From assembly GCA_026874595.1 (NCBI GenBank), contig CM049308.1:77288124-77352123 (forward strand): a DNA stretch of 64,000 nt. The letters run 5' to 3'. Each line of letters opens with the position of its first letter. Position 1 is the first letter of the stretch. This document shows positions 24,601 to 35,600 of the stretch, one piece after another. The translations under genes were made by a program, and so were the position numbers. Origin of the DNA: Sipunculus nudus (taxonomy: Eukaryota; Annelida; Sipuncula; Golfingiida; Sipunculidae). The notes under the pieces were generated by a model, which was not told the origin of the DNA, searched no databases, and saw only the letters and a list, made by a program, of their open reading frames with translations.

Positions 24601-27600
24601 TAAAACAGTGCAACTCATAAATTGATAATTGTTAATGCCTTTAACAATTTTGACTGGAAAACATAAACCATTGTTGGAATTACCTTGACGATACACTTGC
24701 TGCTTTGAACTTGGATTGGTTTCTCTGTACTATCATATCTACATCTGAAATGGGAAATACATATTTTTTTTAATTCTAAGGATTACAGAGTTTTCAAATA
24801 TATATATATATATATATATATAAAGTGATCCTTAACACTCGAATAACCAATTTGTAATACATAACTGATACCTCGAGCCCCCACTTTCTAATTTGTACAT
24901 CATTTTCACTGTTATCCTTTCTACATTTCTGTATAAAAATCTAGGACTCATTTTAACCAAATGAACAAACATTACTTATTTAGGATGCATGCTTAAGCTT
25001 TGTGATTTCAGCTTAGAATATAAAACTGAATGCATCAAGAGTTGAGGTTATAAGTGACCATTTGTGGGTGCATGAAACATCCATTCATCACATATATTCA
25101 ACATACAAAGAGATGCAAACCTGATACTTCCATAATTACAGTTGAAGATACACATATTTGCATTTTAAAATTTCAAATTCTACTGCATCTTTGCCACCAC
25201 ATATAAACTGAATCTGCTGAACAGATCATGACTGATTACATACAAACTCACTTTTGACTGACGATTCATTTCCGTCTGTGAGTGTCATGTGAGCTCCATC
25301 TGCCAGCAGACTCACCTGTTGAAACAGACCAAAAATATGAACTGCTGGGGTGGGCTTCATACTGCAATGTTGGTAATGATTTAACAACTTGTACTCTCCA
25401 ATAATTTTTTTTAATTTTTACTCACTGCCTTCCGCAGTGTTTTCCATTTTCCAAATAGATCCTACAGCAAAAAAGCAGGACAAGAAAACAAAAAATAGCC
25501 TTGAAGGGGATTATTCTCATGTCTGATATCCATTAACTTAAAATGATTCCTTGAACCTTTTGTAAAAAGAGGTGAGAAAATGCCAATCCCAATGCAAACA
25601 GGCTGTACATTTTGTTTAAGGCCACCTGTTTATAACATGTCGGGGGAGGCAAAATAATCCAAACACATTCAACAAGGACATCTGGCCGCAAGTTAGAAAA
25701 TCAAAAGTTTTACAAAAGGCATCTTGGAATTAGTGACCTTTAAACTTCTGCACATGAGCAACCAACCACTTTAGGTTGCATGTTTTTCTGTATGTCAACA
25801 TTCGAACATGAAATGTGTTTGCTAACAACTTGCAGATAAACAATCTTCTACATCCATCACAGAGGTTTTATAGGAATATTTTTTATAGGAATTACGTATA
25901 GTTCATTTACATGAAAGCAGAGTAAGCCAGTGAAAATATCCCACAGAAAAAAGTGATTATCTAGATATACTATAATGTTGGTAATGATTTAATAACTTAG
26001 ACTCAAGATATTTTTTTTTAATTTTTACTTGCTGCCTTCTGCAGTATTTTACATTTTAATCTTAGGGTTGTGAACCATGTCAATACAACAAAATATAGTC
26101 TTAACATGTAATTATATTAAAAGGAAAGCTGATCAATACAGTCCAAATATTTTCTGCTGCTCACTGCACATATTACTACATATATTTGAAAAATGAAAGA
26201 AGAGAGAATCTAGGGTCAATACACAGCATTAAGAATCTGTTTCTACACTTAGAGTTATGTACTCACCACAATTCCTGACAGACATGTCATTCCTCCACCT
26301 ATCTCTATAATGCTTTTATTTCTGAAATTTGAAAAGAGACTGATCAGAAAGAAATGAAAAAATCTGGATGTTTATGGTTCCTGAGGAGTTTTATTTGGGA
26401 GAACTGCTGCACTTGTGCACACGTCAAATAGCACTTGATAAATCTTTTAATATATCACGCAATGCAATGCACAGAAGGATATAATAAGCGGAATGAAAAG
26501 TGCTTGAGAGATTTTTGATAAAACATTTCAATGGTTACTGCCTATCTGGAAATAACTGTGCTGGAAATGAAATCTATACTATGAATATAAACACTGAAGA
26601 ATGCATTTCCTAATGAGACACCTCTGTCTAATACAGTTAGCCAACTTGTAACAGAGATATATACACACTCATTTCAGATCTATACTTGCATCATAGCAAT
26701 ACATCTCACCTGAAGTTACTACCATGTTAATTATGCTATTTAGCACTGTACCCAGCACATATACAAATATTACAGCTGTTTTGATTTCACAACAAAAAGT
26801 CTATACCTAAACTGTGGAATGGATTGAAGGCAATGGTATGTGAGAACTTCCTCCGAGGGCCACACACCTTGAAAATATATGAACATCCTTATTATATACA
26901 ATTCCAATCAATATATATATTCAGTTAATTATAAATTAAGCACTGGTACAGCAATGGCCAAACAGTTTTCTATTGCTTACATTAATGTCAGTTATAGCAG
27001 TTAGAAAATGTGATATAAAGATCCAGTTCACAGAAATAAAAAGCAACAGCACTACTTCTTGGCTGGCCAAGCTGATAATGAAATATTATGGCTGATGATT
27101 TATTGCAGGACTGGTATTTGGTCTGATTTCAAAGAATAGGAACACATCCTGTTTACTAGAATGAAAATACTGTAGATACACAGTCTCAATATGTATTGTA
27201 AAAGTCTGTCCATTTTATAAAAGAATATGATATCTTTTCATTAATATAAAGACAAAGTAACGACTCAAGTTCAGGCAATATAAAATAACTTGTTTAACAT
27301 TTGTGGACTGTCTTGATGCTATGAAAAATGAAGGGATAAATATTCAATTAACTTTAAAAACTCACAAACATTTCCTGTATTGTTGAAGCCAAGAATGTCC
27401 TGTATAGATAATGGACCTGTGTTGTGTCTGGAACAAAAGAGTGGATGATCTGACCTTAGCTGTTGCCTAAAGCAAGATAAAGCTATTTAGAGCCCCGTTT
27501 TTCCCATTTTTCCATTTTATCAATATTTATTTTACGTTTTAATCAAATCAAAATTCCAGAATTTTCCATTTTATCTTTATATTTAATGTAATAAAATTGC

Positions 27601-30600
27601 TAAATACTTTTAATTAAGAGTTAAATCTTGTAAAATCAGGATGATTAAATGGATTAAGTGTTCAATAAACTGTTTTTAATTTAAATACTGCTATCATTGA
27701 TGCCATAGTTACTTATGTATATTTTAAAAAAATATTTAAAATTACTTGGTCCTTCGCATAAATGGTTCTTTGTCAGGCCCACACGTAAGTAATCCAGCGC
27801 ATTTGTTCAGCGAAACCGCATCATTGTGCATCACATAATGGTGCTACCAGCATTTCAGGCATGTTTGTTGATAATTGTAACATCAAAGCCTGGTGCTTAC
27901 TGTAACAGTTTTGAGCCGAAATTGGCAGACCTTGCTTGTTATCTAGATGGCTGGCGCAGTTTTAAAGATTTTTTTTTTACAAGATATTGGCTGAGAATTT
28001 TTTATTTGCAGTTTTGATCTGCTCAAAATCTGTCTTTCCGTCATATTAAGTGCATTTAATATAATTCCGTTTTTTAACCCTAATTCTGTTTTCTAACCCT
28101 AATTCCATTTTTCTGTTAAAACAGAAAAAAACAGGGCCCTAGCTATTGTCTATGCTGCTAGTACATGCACAATGCAAAATAACTGGAGAGCCTATAAAAA
28201 GCTGCCTTTGAAATTTTCTGCATCCTGTAAATATAACAATGTCATCCAATGTTGGCTTATCAGGAACAGTTCTGGGTCCATGAACAGAAAGGTTCCATAA
28301 CTCAGTGGGTTTTTCACCTGTAAAGATTGATTTAACATTATGCAGAGACGCCAATCAACAAAAATGTGGGCGGAATCTCTGAGAACCCAAACTATCACAA
28401 ATGTCTATCCTCTGCCATTTTGAAATTTATATTTTCAATGGTTTGACCTGCAGTGCTGTTCACAAAATTGATCCTTGAGTTATGGGATCAAGAAATTCAC
28501 ATTCAATGTAAAATTGCCATGAAATTGGTGATTTGACCTAGTTTCACCATATGAACCAAGATGACAACCAAAGTTCAGCCCATAAGGCCACTTTTTTAAT
28601 TTGTCATAAAGCCTTCATAATCGGCTCTGTTGAAAGTTCTGATCATGCAAACTCCAGTAATCTGCAGAAATAAATGTTTACACAAGAGGTCAGATCAGAG
28701 GTCAAAACACTCTCATTTTATGTTGATGAGAAATGAACATTTTAAAACAATTGGTTACAGTTGTCTTCAGCTTGGCAAAGTAACTGAAGGGGTTAAATCC
28801 TCTATTCCCCCCAAACACTCAGGAAAAGCAATTAATGATCTGCCTGGAAAACTACTCAGCTGCAGATCATGCATCTGTAGTGGCACATGCTAATTAAGTA
28901 GTTTCTGTAAGATATTACAGAGGACCTTCATGGGTCTCACTGACAGCACCTGACAACTTTCTGGGAGTTATTTATGTACAAAAGGGTTATAATAGACACA
29001 CACTATATTACAACCTGCAATAACCATATCAAAAGATTTTGGCTAATTTTAAGTCAAAACAATCAAACATGTGAGAATAAGCCAAGAACAACACCAGCTA
29101 ATTTAGAAGCTTCATCTTTTGTGTCTCCAGTAAATAAAACAGCCCAGCATTTTACAGAATTAAACATATTAAACTGGATGGAAAAATTGAAATTACCAAG
29201 TTTATCTAGGCTTAAAAGAAATATATAAAATATAATTAGAATTAACAAAATTATCAGTATACCTTGAGAGATTCTGATTTTTTTTTCAGTTTCAAGCTGA
29301 GCTACAATCCTGGGCTTAGGTCCATAACCCATATAGAAGGTATATAAAAAGGCTTTGAGTTTACAAATTTAGAGGGCCTCTTACAAAGATATGTTTAATC
29401 TGTGGTTTATTTTGCCTGCAGGCCTCCTCTACTCCATGCTCTAATGAAAGTTGTACTGAGGGATACTAAAGGTATACCTGATTTCAGCGTGGAGATCAGG
29501 ACAACTTGAGCAGGTATACAGGTACCAGGTCCCTGTCTCATCATCATCCTGATCGAGGGCTTTGGTGTGCAGCAAACCGAACGTGGAAAACCTGCGCACG
29601 GAGGTCACATCATTGTTGTTCTGTAGCTGTCTGCTTTTCAATGCCTTAGAATTGTCATATAATATCATTTTATATGAATGAAACAGGGATAAAACTTTAC
29701 CAGAATCTTTAGGATCATTAAAGGAAGTTGAATCCAAAGGTAGGTATATCAGTAAAACAAATAAATTTTGAAATACAGTACCAAAAATATATCAATGAAT
29801 AGCATTTTATATCAGGACTCTAAGTATGACAGTGTTTGATTTATTTTTATATGAACATATTATGTAAAGTTATTTTTAATATTGCTTTGGAGGATATCAG
29901 CCAGTTCTGACCCAGCATTCCAGGAAAATCTGTGACCACCAGGCAGGTCTCCAGCAGGATTGGCCGACTGCCAGGTCAATAAGGGGGGGTGGCACTCTCC
30001 CTAATTAGGAATGTTTCACCTGCATGGTTCAGTGATAGTTATACACAAGATATATTATGATTTTCATTATAAATGATTAATGTGAATTAAATTGTGGGCT
30101 GATTTTCATAGGCAAAGGCATTTAAATAAAAGTTAAAAATAAAATAAATATATATTTAAATAAACACCAAACAAGACTTGTACAGAATACAAAATATGCA
30201 GGGGGAGGAGATAAAAAGCATGGATTTACAAATTATAGTGGTTTACATATACTTAACTGTTATATTTACTGCCACTTAGCAACGCCTACATTCTCTCATA
30301 TTTGTTGACGATGTAACTGCCAAACTGGATGCAATTCCTGGCAAATGCCAAATACCTAGTCTCGAATTCAGACACATAAATTGCCTTTTCTCCTCTTATA
30401 AAAAATATCCGGCAATTTTCAAATACACATAAGAAAAATCATCAGGCTTTTATGATACCCGCTCGTTAGATGGTTATTTATGACATGCATTCGAAAATGA
30501 TAGCTCTATCCGGGATGACACCCAATTCCTCTTATTATCGTCCACTCTAAAAAGGGAGCACGGTTTTCTTTTAAAATAAACCTGACCGGGCTAAAATTAA

Positions 30601-30651
30601 CGATGCATCAATTAATATTATACATGTCTTACCTGACCAAGGATTAACCAT
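18598..30651 (-). CDS. CAMKMT: Calmodulin-lysine N-methyltransferase (11 coding exons, 301 aa)
   Basis: The family is a seven-beta-strand SAM-dependent methyltransferase that trimethylates one lysine of calmodulin (Lys115 in vertebrates). I joined eleven exons, all with GT-AG introns and consistent phases: 30633-30651, 29478-29706, 27366-27427, 26807-26867, 26267-26321, 25252-25315, 24684-24744, 23612-23686, 22453-22516, 21435-21563 and 18598-18684. Together they give 906 nt, 301 codons plus TGA. Family features in order: SVRRF (exon 2), HNTGPLS and NNTGN (exon 3), WPSEEVL (exon 4), the SAM-binding EIGGGMTCLSG (exon 5), TDGNE (exon 6), DIVLCADC across exons 8-9, MFAPSRNGT (exon 10) and LHYPL near the C-terminus. 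These line up along the length of human CAMKMT (323 aa). I prefer the ATG at 30651 for its context (AAGATGG) and resulting length. An in-frame ATG at 30888 would add 79 aa. Transcripts with the 73-bp array in intron 8 may be spliced abnormally. Confidence 0.95.
19313..19352 (+). repeat. Isolated repeat end in CAMKMT intron 10
   Basis: 'aacaagggacctatgggtca' followed by GCTCAGCTGACG matches the left end of the hairpin-ended repeats. It is flanked by a 'tgaccttgaagat' block (about 19120-19215) that resembles 21225-21250. Probably a relic. Confidence 0.5.
20312..20339. repeat. Poly-G tract
   Basis: Twenty-one G, then A, then six G on the + strand, inside CAMKMT intron 10. The length is probably uncertain in the assembly. 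Confidence 0.9.
20565..21209 (+). mobile_element. Dispersed repeat with hairpin terminus, copy D (CAMKMT intron 10)
   Basis: Closely similar to 17020-17654, sharing GCCATGGTCAAAGTTGGGC, the 'acggacggacggacagacgg' minisatellite near 21130-21160 and the terminal AGCTCAGATGAC / GTCAGCTGAGCT hairpin. It is antisense to CAMKMT. Confidence 0.75.
21435..21563 (-). CDS. CAMKMT: CAMKMT exon 10
   Basis: Acceptor ATATTTATTTCAG|, donor CTACAG|GTAATA (phase 0). Encodes GEAIMFAPSRNGTFFKFASL and on to VWDLHLQ. Human has [20 protein letters not shown] at this point. Confidence 0.95.
22453..22516 (-). CDS. CAMKMT: CAMKMT exon 9
   Basis: Acceptor TTTCATTTCAG|, donor CCCTGGG|GTAAGT. Completes the Cys codon begun in exon 8 and encodes FFFDDSREILIDLVHSLLVP, matching human [20 protein letters not shown]. 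Confidence 0.95.
23155..23670 (-). repeat. 73-bp tandem array derived from CAMKMT exon 8 and its splice donor
   Basis: Seven units start, in + coordinates, at 23160, 23233, 23305, 23378, 23451, 23524 and 23597 (period 72-73). Read on the minus strand each unit has about 41 nt related to the end of exon 8 (coding DLIGSMDIVLCAD) followed by GT(T/C)AGT and about 30 nt of intron. The unit nearest exon 8 is the real exon end. The other six lie in the intron. Two unit types alternate (A with TCCATGACATTG, B with ATCCATTATAC) in the order A B A A B A, so the higher-order period is about 219 bp. All copies keep an intact GT donor. Reading on from exon 8 into the array meets a stop in the second copy, so use of a decoy donor would truncate the protein. 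Confidence 0.93.
23612..23686 (-). CDS. CAMKMT: CAMKMT exon 8
   Basis: Acceptor TTTTTTCCTCAG|, donor GCTGATTG|GTTAGT. Encodes LLKWGDTAAMADLIGSMDIV then LCAD, matching human VLRW and FDIVMCADC. The last 41 nt of the exon and its donor are the unit of the 73-bp tandem array next to it in intron 8. The acceptor half of the exon occurs once only. Confidence 0.93.
24684..24744 (-). CDS. CAMKMT: CAMKMT exon 7
   Basis: Acceptor CCATTTCAG|, donor GTCAAG|GTAATT. Encodes VDMIVQRNQSKFKAASVSS, matching human VQDIITRNQKAGVFKTQKVSS. Confidence 0.95.
24797..24822. repeat. (TA)n microsatellite in CAMKMT intron 6
   Basis: About 13 TA units. Confidence 0.9.
25252..25315 (-). CDS. CAMKMT: CAMKMT exon 6
   Basis: Acceptor TTTCAACAG|, donor TCAAAA|GTGAGT. 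Encodes VSLLADGAHMTLTDGNESSV. The acidic D of TDGNE is where this fold usually contacts the SAM ribose. The exon itself begins GTGAGT, the same six bases that begin intron 5. Confidence 0.95.
25363..26062. repeat. Duplicated about 90-bp segment in CAMKMT intron 5
   Basis: Two copies (about 25366-25452 and 25975-26060) share 'atgttggtaatgattta', then a T-rich run and TTTTTACT(C/T)(A/G)CTGCCTTC(C/T)GCAGT. They are in direct orientation about 608 bp apart. The function is unknown and the segment may be a small repeat family. Confidence 0.6.
26267..26321 (-). CDS. CAMKMT: CAMKMT exon 5 (SAM-binding motif)
   Basis: Acceptor AAATTTCAG|, donor ATTGTG|GTGAGT (phase 0). Encodes NKSIIEIGGGMTCLSGIV, the glycine-rich motif I, matching human CELGGGMTCLAGLM. 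Confidence 0.95.
26807..26867 (-). CDS. CAMKMT: CAMKMT exon 4
   Basis: Acceptor TATTTTCAAG|, donor AGTTTAG|GTATAG. Encodes VWPSEEVLTYHCLQSIPQF, with the family WPSEEVL motif just before the SAM-binding fold. Confidence 0.95.
27366..27427 (-). CDS. CAMKMT: CAMKMT exon 3
   Basis: Acceptor TTGTTCCAG|, donor TGTTT|GTGAGT. Encodes HNTGPLSIQDILGFNNTGNV, matching human [20 protein letters not shown]. Confidence 0.95.
27489..28140. mobile_element. hAT-like non-autonomous element in CAMKMT intron 2 (652 bp)
   Basis: The ends are inverted: left AGAGCCCCGTTTTT, right (reverse complement) AGGGCCCTGTTTTT. Flanking 8-mers are AGCTATTT (27481-27488) and AGCTATTG (28141-28148), a 7/8 match as expected for the 8-bp target-site duplication of hAT transposons. 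The interior has no transposase frame. It holds degenerate T-rich repeats with TAACCCTAATTC. Confidence 0.7.
29478..29706 (-). CDS. CAMKMT: CAMKMT exon 2
   Basis: The acceptor is TTAATGATCCTAAAG| and the donor is AAATCAG|GTATAC. It encodes the start of the conserved region, TSVRRFSTFGLL, aligned to human VSVRRFESFNLF. An acidic loop DQDDDETGTW follows, then LYTCSSCPDLHAEIR. Confidence 0.9.
30633..30651 (-). CDS. CAMKMT: CAMKMT exon 1 (coding part)
   Basis: Encodes MVNPWS plus one base. The donor is TCAG|GTAAGA (phase 1), and joining to exon 2 gives WSDSGKV. The same frame stays open upstream to an ATG at 30888, but the context there (CGGATGA) is weaker and the added residues do not resemble the human N-terminus. 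Confidence 0.75.
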
Positions 30652-30900
30652 CTTTTCTTTGCTTGTGAAAAGTTGTTCGTTTTTAATTTTTCCACTGCGG
30701 GCCCTTCCACGGCTTGCACCGAAGCCATTGTTGCCAGGGCCCTGCCAAAATATGACGTCAGCTGAGCAGTCCAGGGACCAGTGTTTATTTTCTTTTCGTC
30801 TCTTTACTGTTGTTACAGAACGCGTTTTAACGTCATCGGCTCCACGGGATGAAACGAGGGATGGGTGTAACCGTTGTATTATTTTCATCCGTTCGGTTTG
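30652..30900 (-). promoter_or_regulatory. CAMKMT 5' UTR/promoter region with a CRE-like site
   Basis: This GC-richer block lies immediately upstream of the preferred ATG. It contains a full palindromic TGACGTCA (30753-30760) about 100 bp before the ATG, and AACGTCA near 30828. If transcription starts here, the in-frame upstream ATG at 30888 would not be in the main transcript. No TATA box is evident. Confidence 0.45.
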
Positions 30901-32632
30901 AAGATTAGAATCAAAGAAAGCTTAAGACAGAAACAATCATTCTCACAACCACCTCAAAGGAAATGGCCCTAATTGAATGAATGTACCAGGTGCGCCAATA
31001 CTTTTTTTGCACAAGGCGGCGTCTGTATTTGTTGGCGTGCATATGCAATCAGTGTTTATATTGGCTCTGCCTCCCCTCCAAACGGACTTTTTTTACAACG
31101 CTTTATATCTTCTGTCATGGCGCCAGAATATCCCTTTATACGTCGGGTGTGACTCCTATAATATATTTTAAAGTCACAGGTACCCCTTTATTTTACTTGA
31201 GAAATCTATTTTTTTTTTCATACTCACAGTATTTAAACTTTTTATACTAGGTTTAGATACACCATAAAGGTATGTATATTTGTGAGACGGCAAAACAGAA
31301 ACGGGTCAAGGATTTTTTTTTGGCTATATGCCATTCTCTCTGAGGGCCTGCATAAATTGCCCAAAAAGTAAGTGGGTAACTAATTTTTTTTTGGGGGGGG
31401 GGGGGGGGGTGGTCACGGGCATGCTAAAAGGTAATTTCTCTATAAAGGTATCCGAGTTAAACCTCTTGGCCGCCCCTGCACATGAATATGTCTTAATAAT
31501 TCGAATGGCAGAGACCACGCAATTCATCGAGGGAGTATTATATTGTTTTATTTCGACCTATGAATTGACAAAATACAACGGATCCAATTAAAATACTAGT
31601 TTATTCCATAAAGCATGCCTAAGTACAAGGAGGGTGTTATGGACGAGTCTACACAGTACGAATCCCATTCCGAGTTTTATGCGAATCGTGTTCGAGTTTA
31701 TTTAAGATTAATAATCTTTATTTTAAAAAATTCGTTTCCCACCCCTACCCCACTGTACGTTGTTATTTTGAGATCCAGACCAAGAGCAAAAGTTGTATAA
31801 AGATAAGGTCACTTGAAGTTTTATTAAATTTACTCTCAAAGTGTTTAAAATACTCAACAACATGCCTCTTGTAAGGGCCTTCATTGTATACACCGTTGAA
31901 TGATAAAAGATTTGATTTTCGTTTTACTTTTCATGAATATTGTTTTCTTTTTTTATGTTAAATGTTAGTTTGTGCTAAAAAAAAAACAATGAAAAACAAA
32001 TGAAAAGTGTTTGTGGCCATGAAGCACAAACTATAGCTTATTTATACATGTATATACTGCTGATATTAGCTTATAGTAGAGAGTCTTTAGTTATCGCCTG
32101 CATGGTTTGTATGAGACGCTTAAAGTCTAATTTTCAAATAGAACCCCAGAAATTTTGATTATTGAAAATATAAACTGGATATGAGAAGCCGAGGTATTAC
32201 CGCATGACTTGTACAGTCAAATAGAGGGGTAAATAATAATGAATTTAATAATTAAACACCTGAAACTTTATAGAAAAACTTCATTTTAGAATTTGTTCCA
32301 CTTAAAAGCTATCAGTTAAAAAAATTAGTTATAAGGAATTTAGAGGCAAAGATATTTAAAAGAATATGTTCTGTCATGGTCATATGTACGACCATGCATA
32401 TACTGAAAAACTATCTATATTTATATACTAGTATATTTTACCAAGAACATGAATAATTTACTTCACATCGCCCACTTAAGCTTGACAAATCTTTTTTTTT
32501 TATACTGAATAATACAAATAAGTCATTATTATTATACAACACAGTCATCTTACAATATGTGCAGTTGTAAATCAAAGTCTGAATTGTGCAGTCAAATTAA
32601 TTAATATCAAACTAGAATATTCTTCTTCAACA

Positions 32633-32692
<60 letters not shown>

Positions 32693-33254
32693 GTATTGCA
32701 CGATAAAGTCCAAAATAAGGTTTAGATCATGCAAAAGTATTACAGGTAATCAAAAGTTGATTTCAAATATATTTAACAAATAAAATGTTCAATAACAGAA
32801 GAAAGATCTCTCTATATTGAGGACTTGTTGTTTTACAGTCACATGGCGTATATGTCAGCGATGGCAGTGCTATGTAGGTAACAGCAGCAGGTTGGCTGTT
32901 GAAACAGCTTGTCATTAGGCGCACTGGGGGGTAGCGCTATCTGGCGGGTCAAAAATGGAGCAAGGTAAACCGATTAAACAGCAGTCTGTGTCTGCTGGCT
33001 GTAGCGGTTAGTATTTTTCTGACAGACAATGCTTGGCGGACCATGATCAAAGTGTTACAGGGGTGCTTCTAATCATACTCGTTACCCAAAGCCCTACTAC
33101 CCCTGCGCACCGTCATACATTGTTAAATTTCTTGTGAGCCATCCGAACGGTCGCTTTTTGTTGGATATAGTTACCGTATTCCAGCGTTCTAAACATTTCT
33201 TAACACAATTTCTAAATTTCTTATAGACATGCACTATACAAAGCACTTAACATT
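30901..33254. other. Upstream flank of CAMKMT
   Basis: No gene is supported on either strand. There is a poly-G tract (31393-31409) and a (TA)n run (32633-32689). A less AT-rich block at about 32840-33130 has no long frame. Confidence 0.45.
32633..32689. repeat. (TA)n microsatellite
   Basis: About 27 TA units. Confidence 0.95.
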
Positions 33255-33488
33255 CAGAAGCGGATCTGGGGGGGGGGGGGGGGGGGGGAGGTGTCCAGGA
33301 GGTCCGGACCCCCCCCCCCTTTTTTTTCATCAGAAACAACTTTTTTGAGGGCTTCAGACAAAAGTTTGCCGCCTGGACCCCCCCCCCCCTTTTGCAGACC
33401 TGAGGACCTTTTTTTAGGGTTTTCATTTGTCCTCCTGGGTTGGACCCCCCCCCCCCCCTCCTTTTCCTAAATCAATGATCCGCCCGTG
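33255..33488 (-). mobile_element. MITE with 5-bp target duplication, copy 1 (234 bp)
   Basis: The ends are CAGAAGCGGATC and (reverse complement) CACGGGCGGATC, flanked on both sides by ACATT. The interior holds three poly-C runs and one poly-G run. Its reverse complement matches 48964-49169 along its length, including GGTCCGGACCTCCTGGA. Non-coding. Confidence 0.7.
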
Positions 33489-34539
33489 ACATTTAATTTG
33501 CTTCACTGTGGTACGCACCTCGAATAATCTTTTCTTATTTATTTTACTATTATCTTTTCTTTTATATAATTTTGTATAATTTTCTCTTCTTACTGATTTA
33601 TGAATATACTATAGTCCATTTCACCACCTGTTGTCCACCTGTATTTTGTAGATGATTTACTTAAAAGTTTAGATTTTTCAATATTTTCCAAGTAAACAAC
33701 ATATGGAAGTGACAACCTAATATGGCAGTTTACAATAAATCCCCCGTTTATGTTTCACAACATTTTAGTCTCTTTATCATGATCTGGCTGATATGGTGTG
33801 TCCCTCCACAAGTAGCCATCTTTGTTTTACCTGGTTATATTTTTAAGAGTGTTTACATGAGATCATCCAATCAGCAGCAGTTGAGGCTGTTTTTGCATGT
33901 GACCAATGACCTTGACCGCCATAAGTGGGTCTAATATGTTGTAAAATGTAGACTGATTTCTCATATTTTCAGAAAATTCTGTCACTCAAATATGGCATAA
34001 GGTAGGAATTTAGTTACCTAGTTGAAAATTAGGTTCTGTAATCCTCTCTTCTACACTAATTGTTTCTCATGAAATGTACATAATAAAAGTTTTCATAGCA
34101 AAAAACAGGTGGACATGAGGGGATGAAACGGACTATAATATTACCTCTGCCATTAAATCTGGCAGGGATTATGTGATCGGCCGTGTTTGTATCTGCGAGA
34201 TTTTTTTTTGGCGGATCATAAAAAATAATGACCGATCCCGATCAAATAAAATACGCATCGTCTTGCCTGATGTCTAGTTTTTTTTGTCTCGTCGGCATGG
34301 TAACATATAGGCATTAGAAAGAAGGTACAATGCAGTGACGTCATAATAACATCTCGTGGACACGACAAGCTATTGAGTGCTTACTGGAAATGCTTCCTGT
34401 AACGGCTACGGTACACTTTATCGTGCTCGCAGCTTTCTACTCGTGCATGCACCATTCACCTTCTGGCTCGTTACCTTCTAAAGTTACCTATTCTCTCTCA
34501 TTTCTAAGCCTGCTTGATTGGTCCTGACGACTATTTACA
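33489..34539. other. Intergenic DNA
   Basis: No gene is supported. AT-rich sequence with a few 'tgaccttgaccgcc'-like motifs near 33905. Confidence 0.4.
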
Positions 34540-34652
34540 CCTCACGACTTAACCCTTTGTATGCGTTTTGTGTGTGTTAAGATTTCCATTTTTTTTGCTT
34601 GCCGGAAATCTTCGATTTCTGCAAGCAGGTTGGTCAGTCGCGGATGTCTGTT

Positions 34653-34695
<43 letters not shown>

Positions 34696-35255
34696 GTACT
34701 CTCTACAGGCCACAATTTTCCAGCAATTGCTTTCAAACTTATACAGCTGGTAGAAAAGCAAAAGTCCTGGAGGCCTATTGTTTTTGGGCAATATAGATCA
34801 AAGGTCAAGGTCAAGGTCATCAAAAGTATACAAAACGGTTTTTTCTTCATATCTTTGTTACTTTTAGGGATATCTTCTTCAAACATAGCTCATTTTAAAG
34901 GTCATTCCCAGGCCTTTCTTCTGGTGTGTAGCTCTTTAAAATTGGCCGTTACCATGGTTACGAATTTTTGGGAAAAAATCATGATATTCGAAAATCTGGG
35001 GTCTTATTTTTCTAACGTTGTCATTTTTAAAGCTAGAGAGGTCTAGTTTTTTGCATCAGGTAGCATTTAACAAGTACTGCAAGATTTTATTTTAAATCTC
35101 GCGATACCTCGTATAATATCTCGTCAAACGAGATATTTCGAGATTTCAGTAATCTTGCCCTGGAGGTTACAGTTTTGCAGGAATTTTTTTGAAACTGACA
35201 TATCGTAAGTCCTACACTATTATCTCGAAATCAATTTTTCATTTTTTTAATTCGG

Positions 35256-35270
35256 CCGCTAGGGGGCGCT
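35256..35270 (+). promoter_or_regulatory. CTCF-like motif (repeat-borne)
   Basis: CCGCTAGGGGGCGCT fits the vertebrate/fly CTCF core CCASYAGRKGGCRSY with one mismatch. It recurs at 35586-35600 and 35917-35931 in the same orientation. Binding is not shown. Confidence 0.35.
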
Positions 35271-35585
35271 GGGTGCAAACCTCTCCAACATATCATGTTT
35301 TGGCAATATCTCCAAAACTGTGAGCCTCAATTTCATAAACTATAGCTTATTTTCATCCTCTGAGTCTTTCTGAATCCTGGAGTAGTCATTTCGACTCAAT
35401 CTTGAGTCACTTTGTCAGTGTGTCCGTCTGTTTCTCAGTTGTCCTCAAATCCGCTTGCTTGCCGGTTCTTGCGTCTCACATATAGCGTTCTACAGGACAC
35501 AGTTTTGAAAGAATCCTTTTCAAACTATTACATCTTATGTCTTACACTATTATCTCGAAACGGATTTTTCATTTTCCAGAATTGG

Positions 35586-35600
35586 CCGCTAGGGGGCGGT
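35586..35600 (+). promoter_or_regulatory. CTCF-like motif (second repeat unit)
   Basis: CCGCTAGGGGGCGGT, 330 bp after the first. Confidence 0.33.

Noticed and set aside
30652-30888. 79-residue N-terminal extension of CAMKMT
   Set aside because: The frame is open, but the ATG context is weak, the residues do not resemble the human N-terminus, and a CRE-like site suggests promoter or 5' UTR. Kept only as an alternative.
34561-35046. 161-codon + strand frame rich in CLSV
   Set aside because: Generated by the (TGTC)n run and the composite repeat. It starts at the repeat edge and has no conserved domain.
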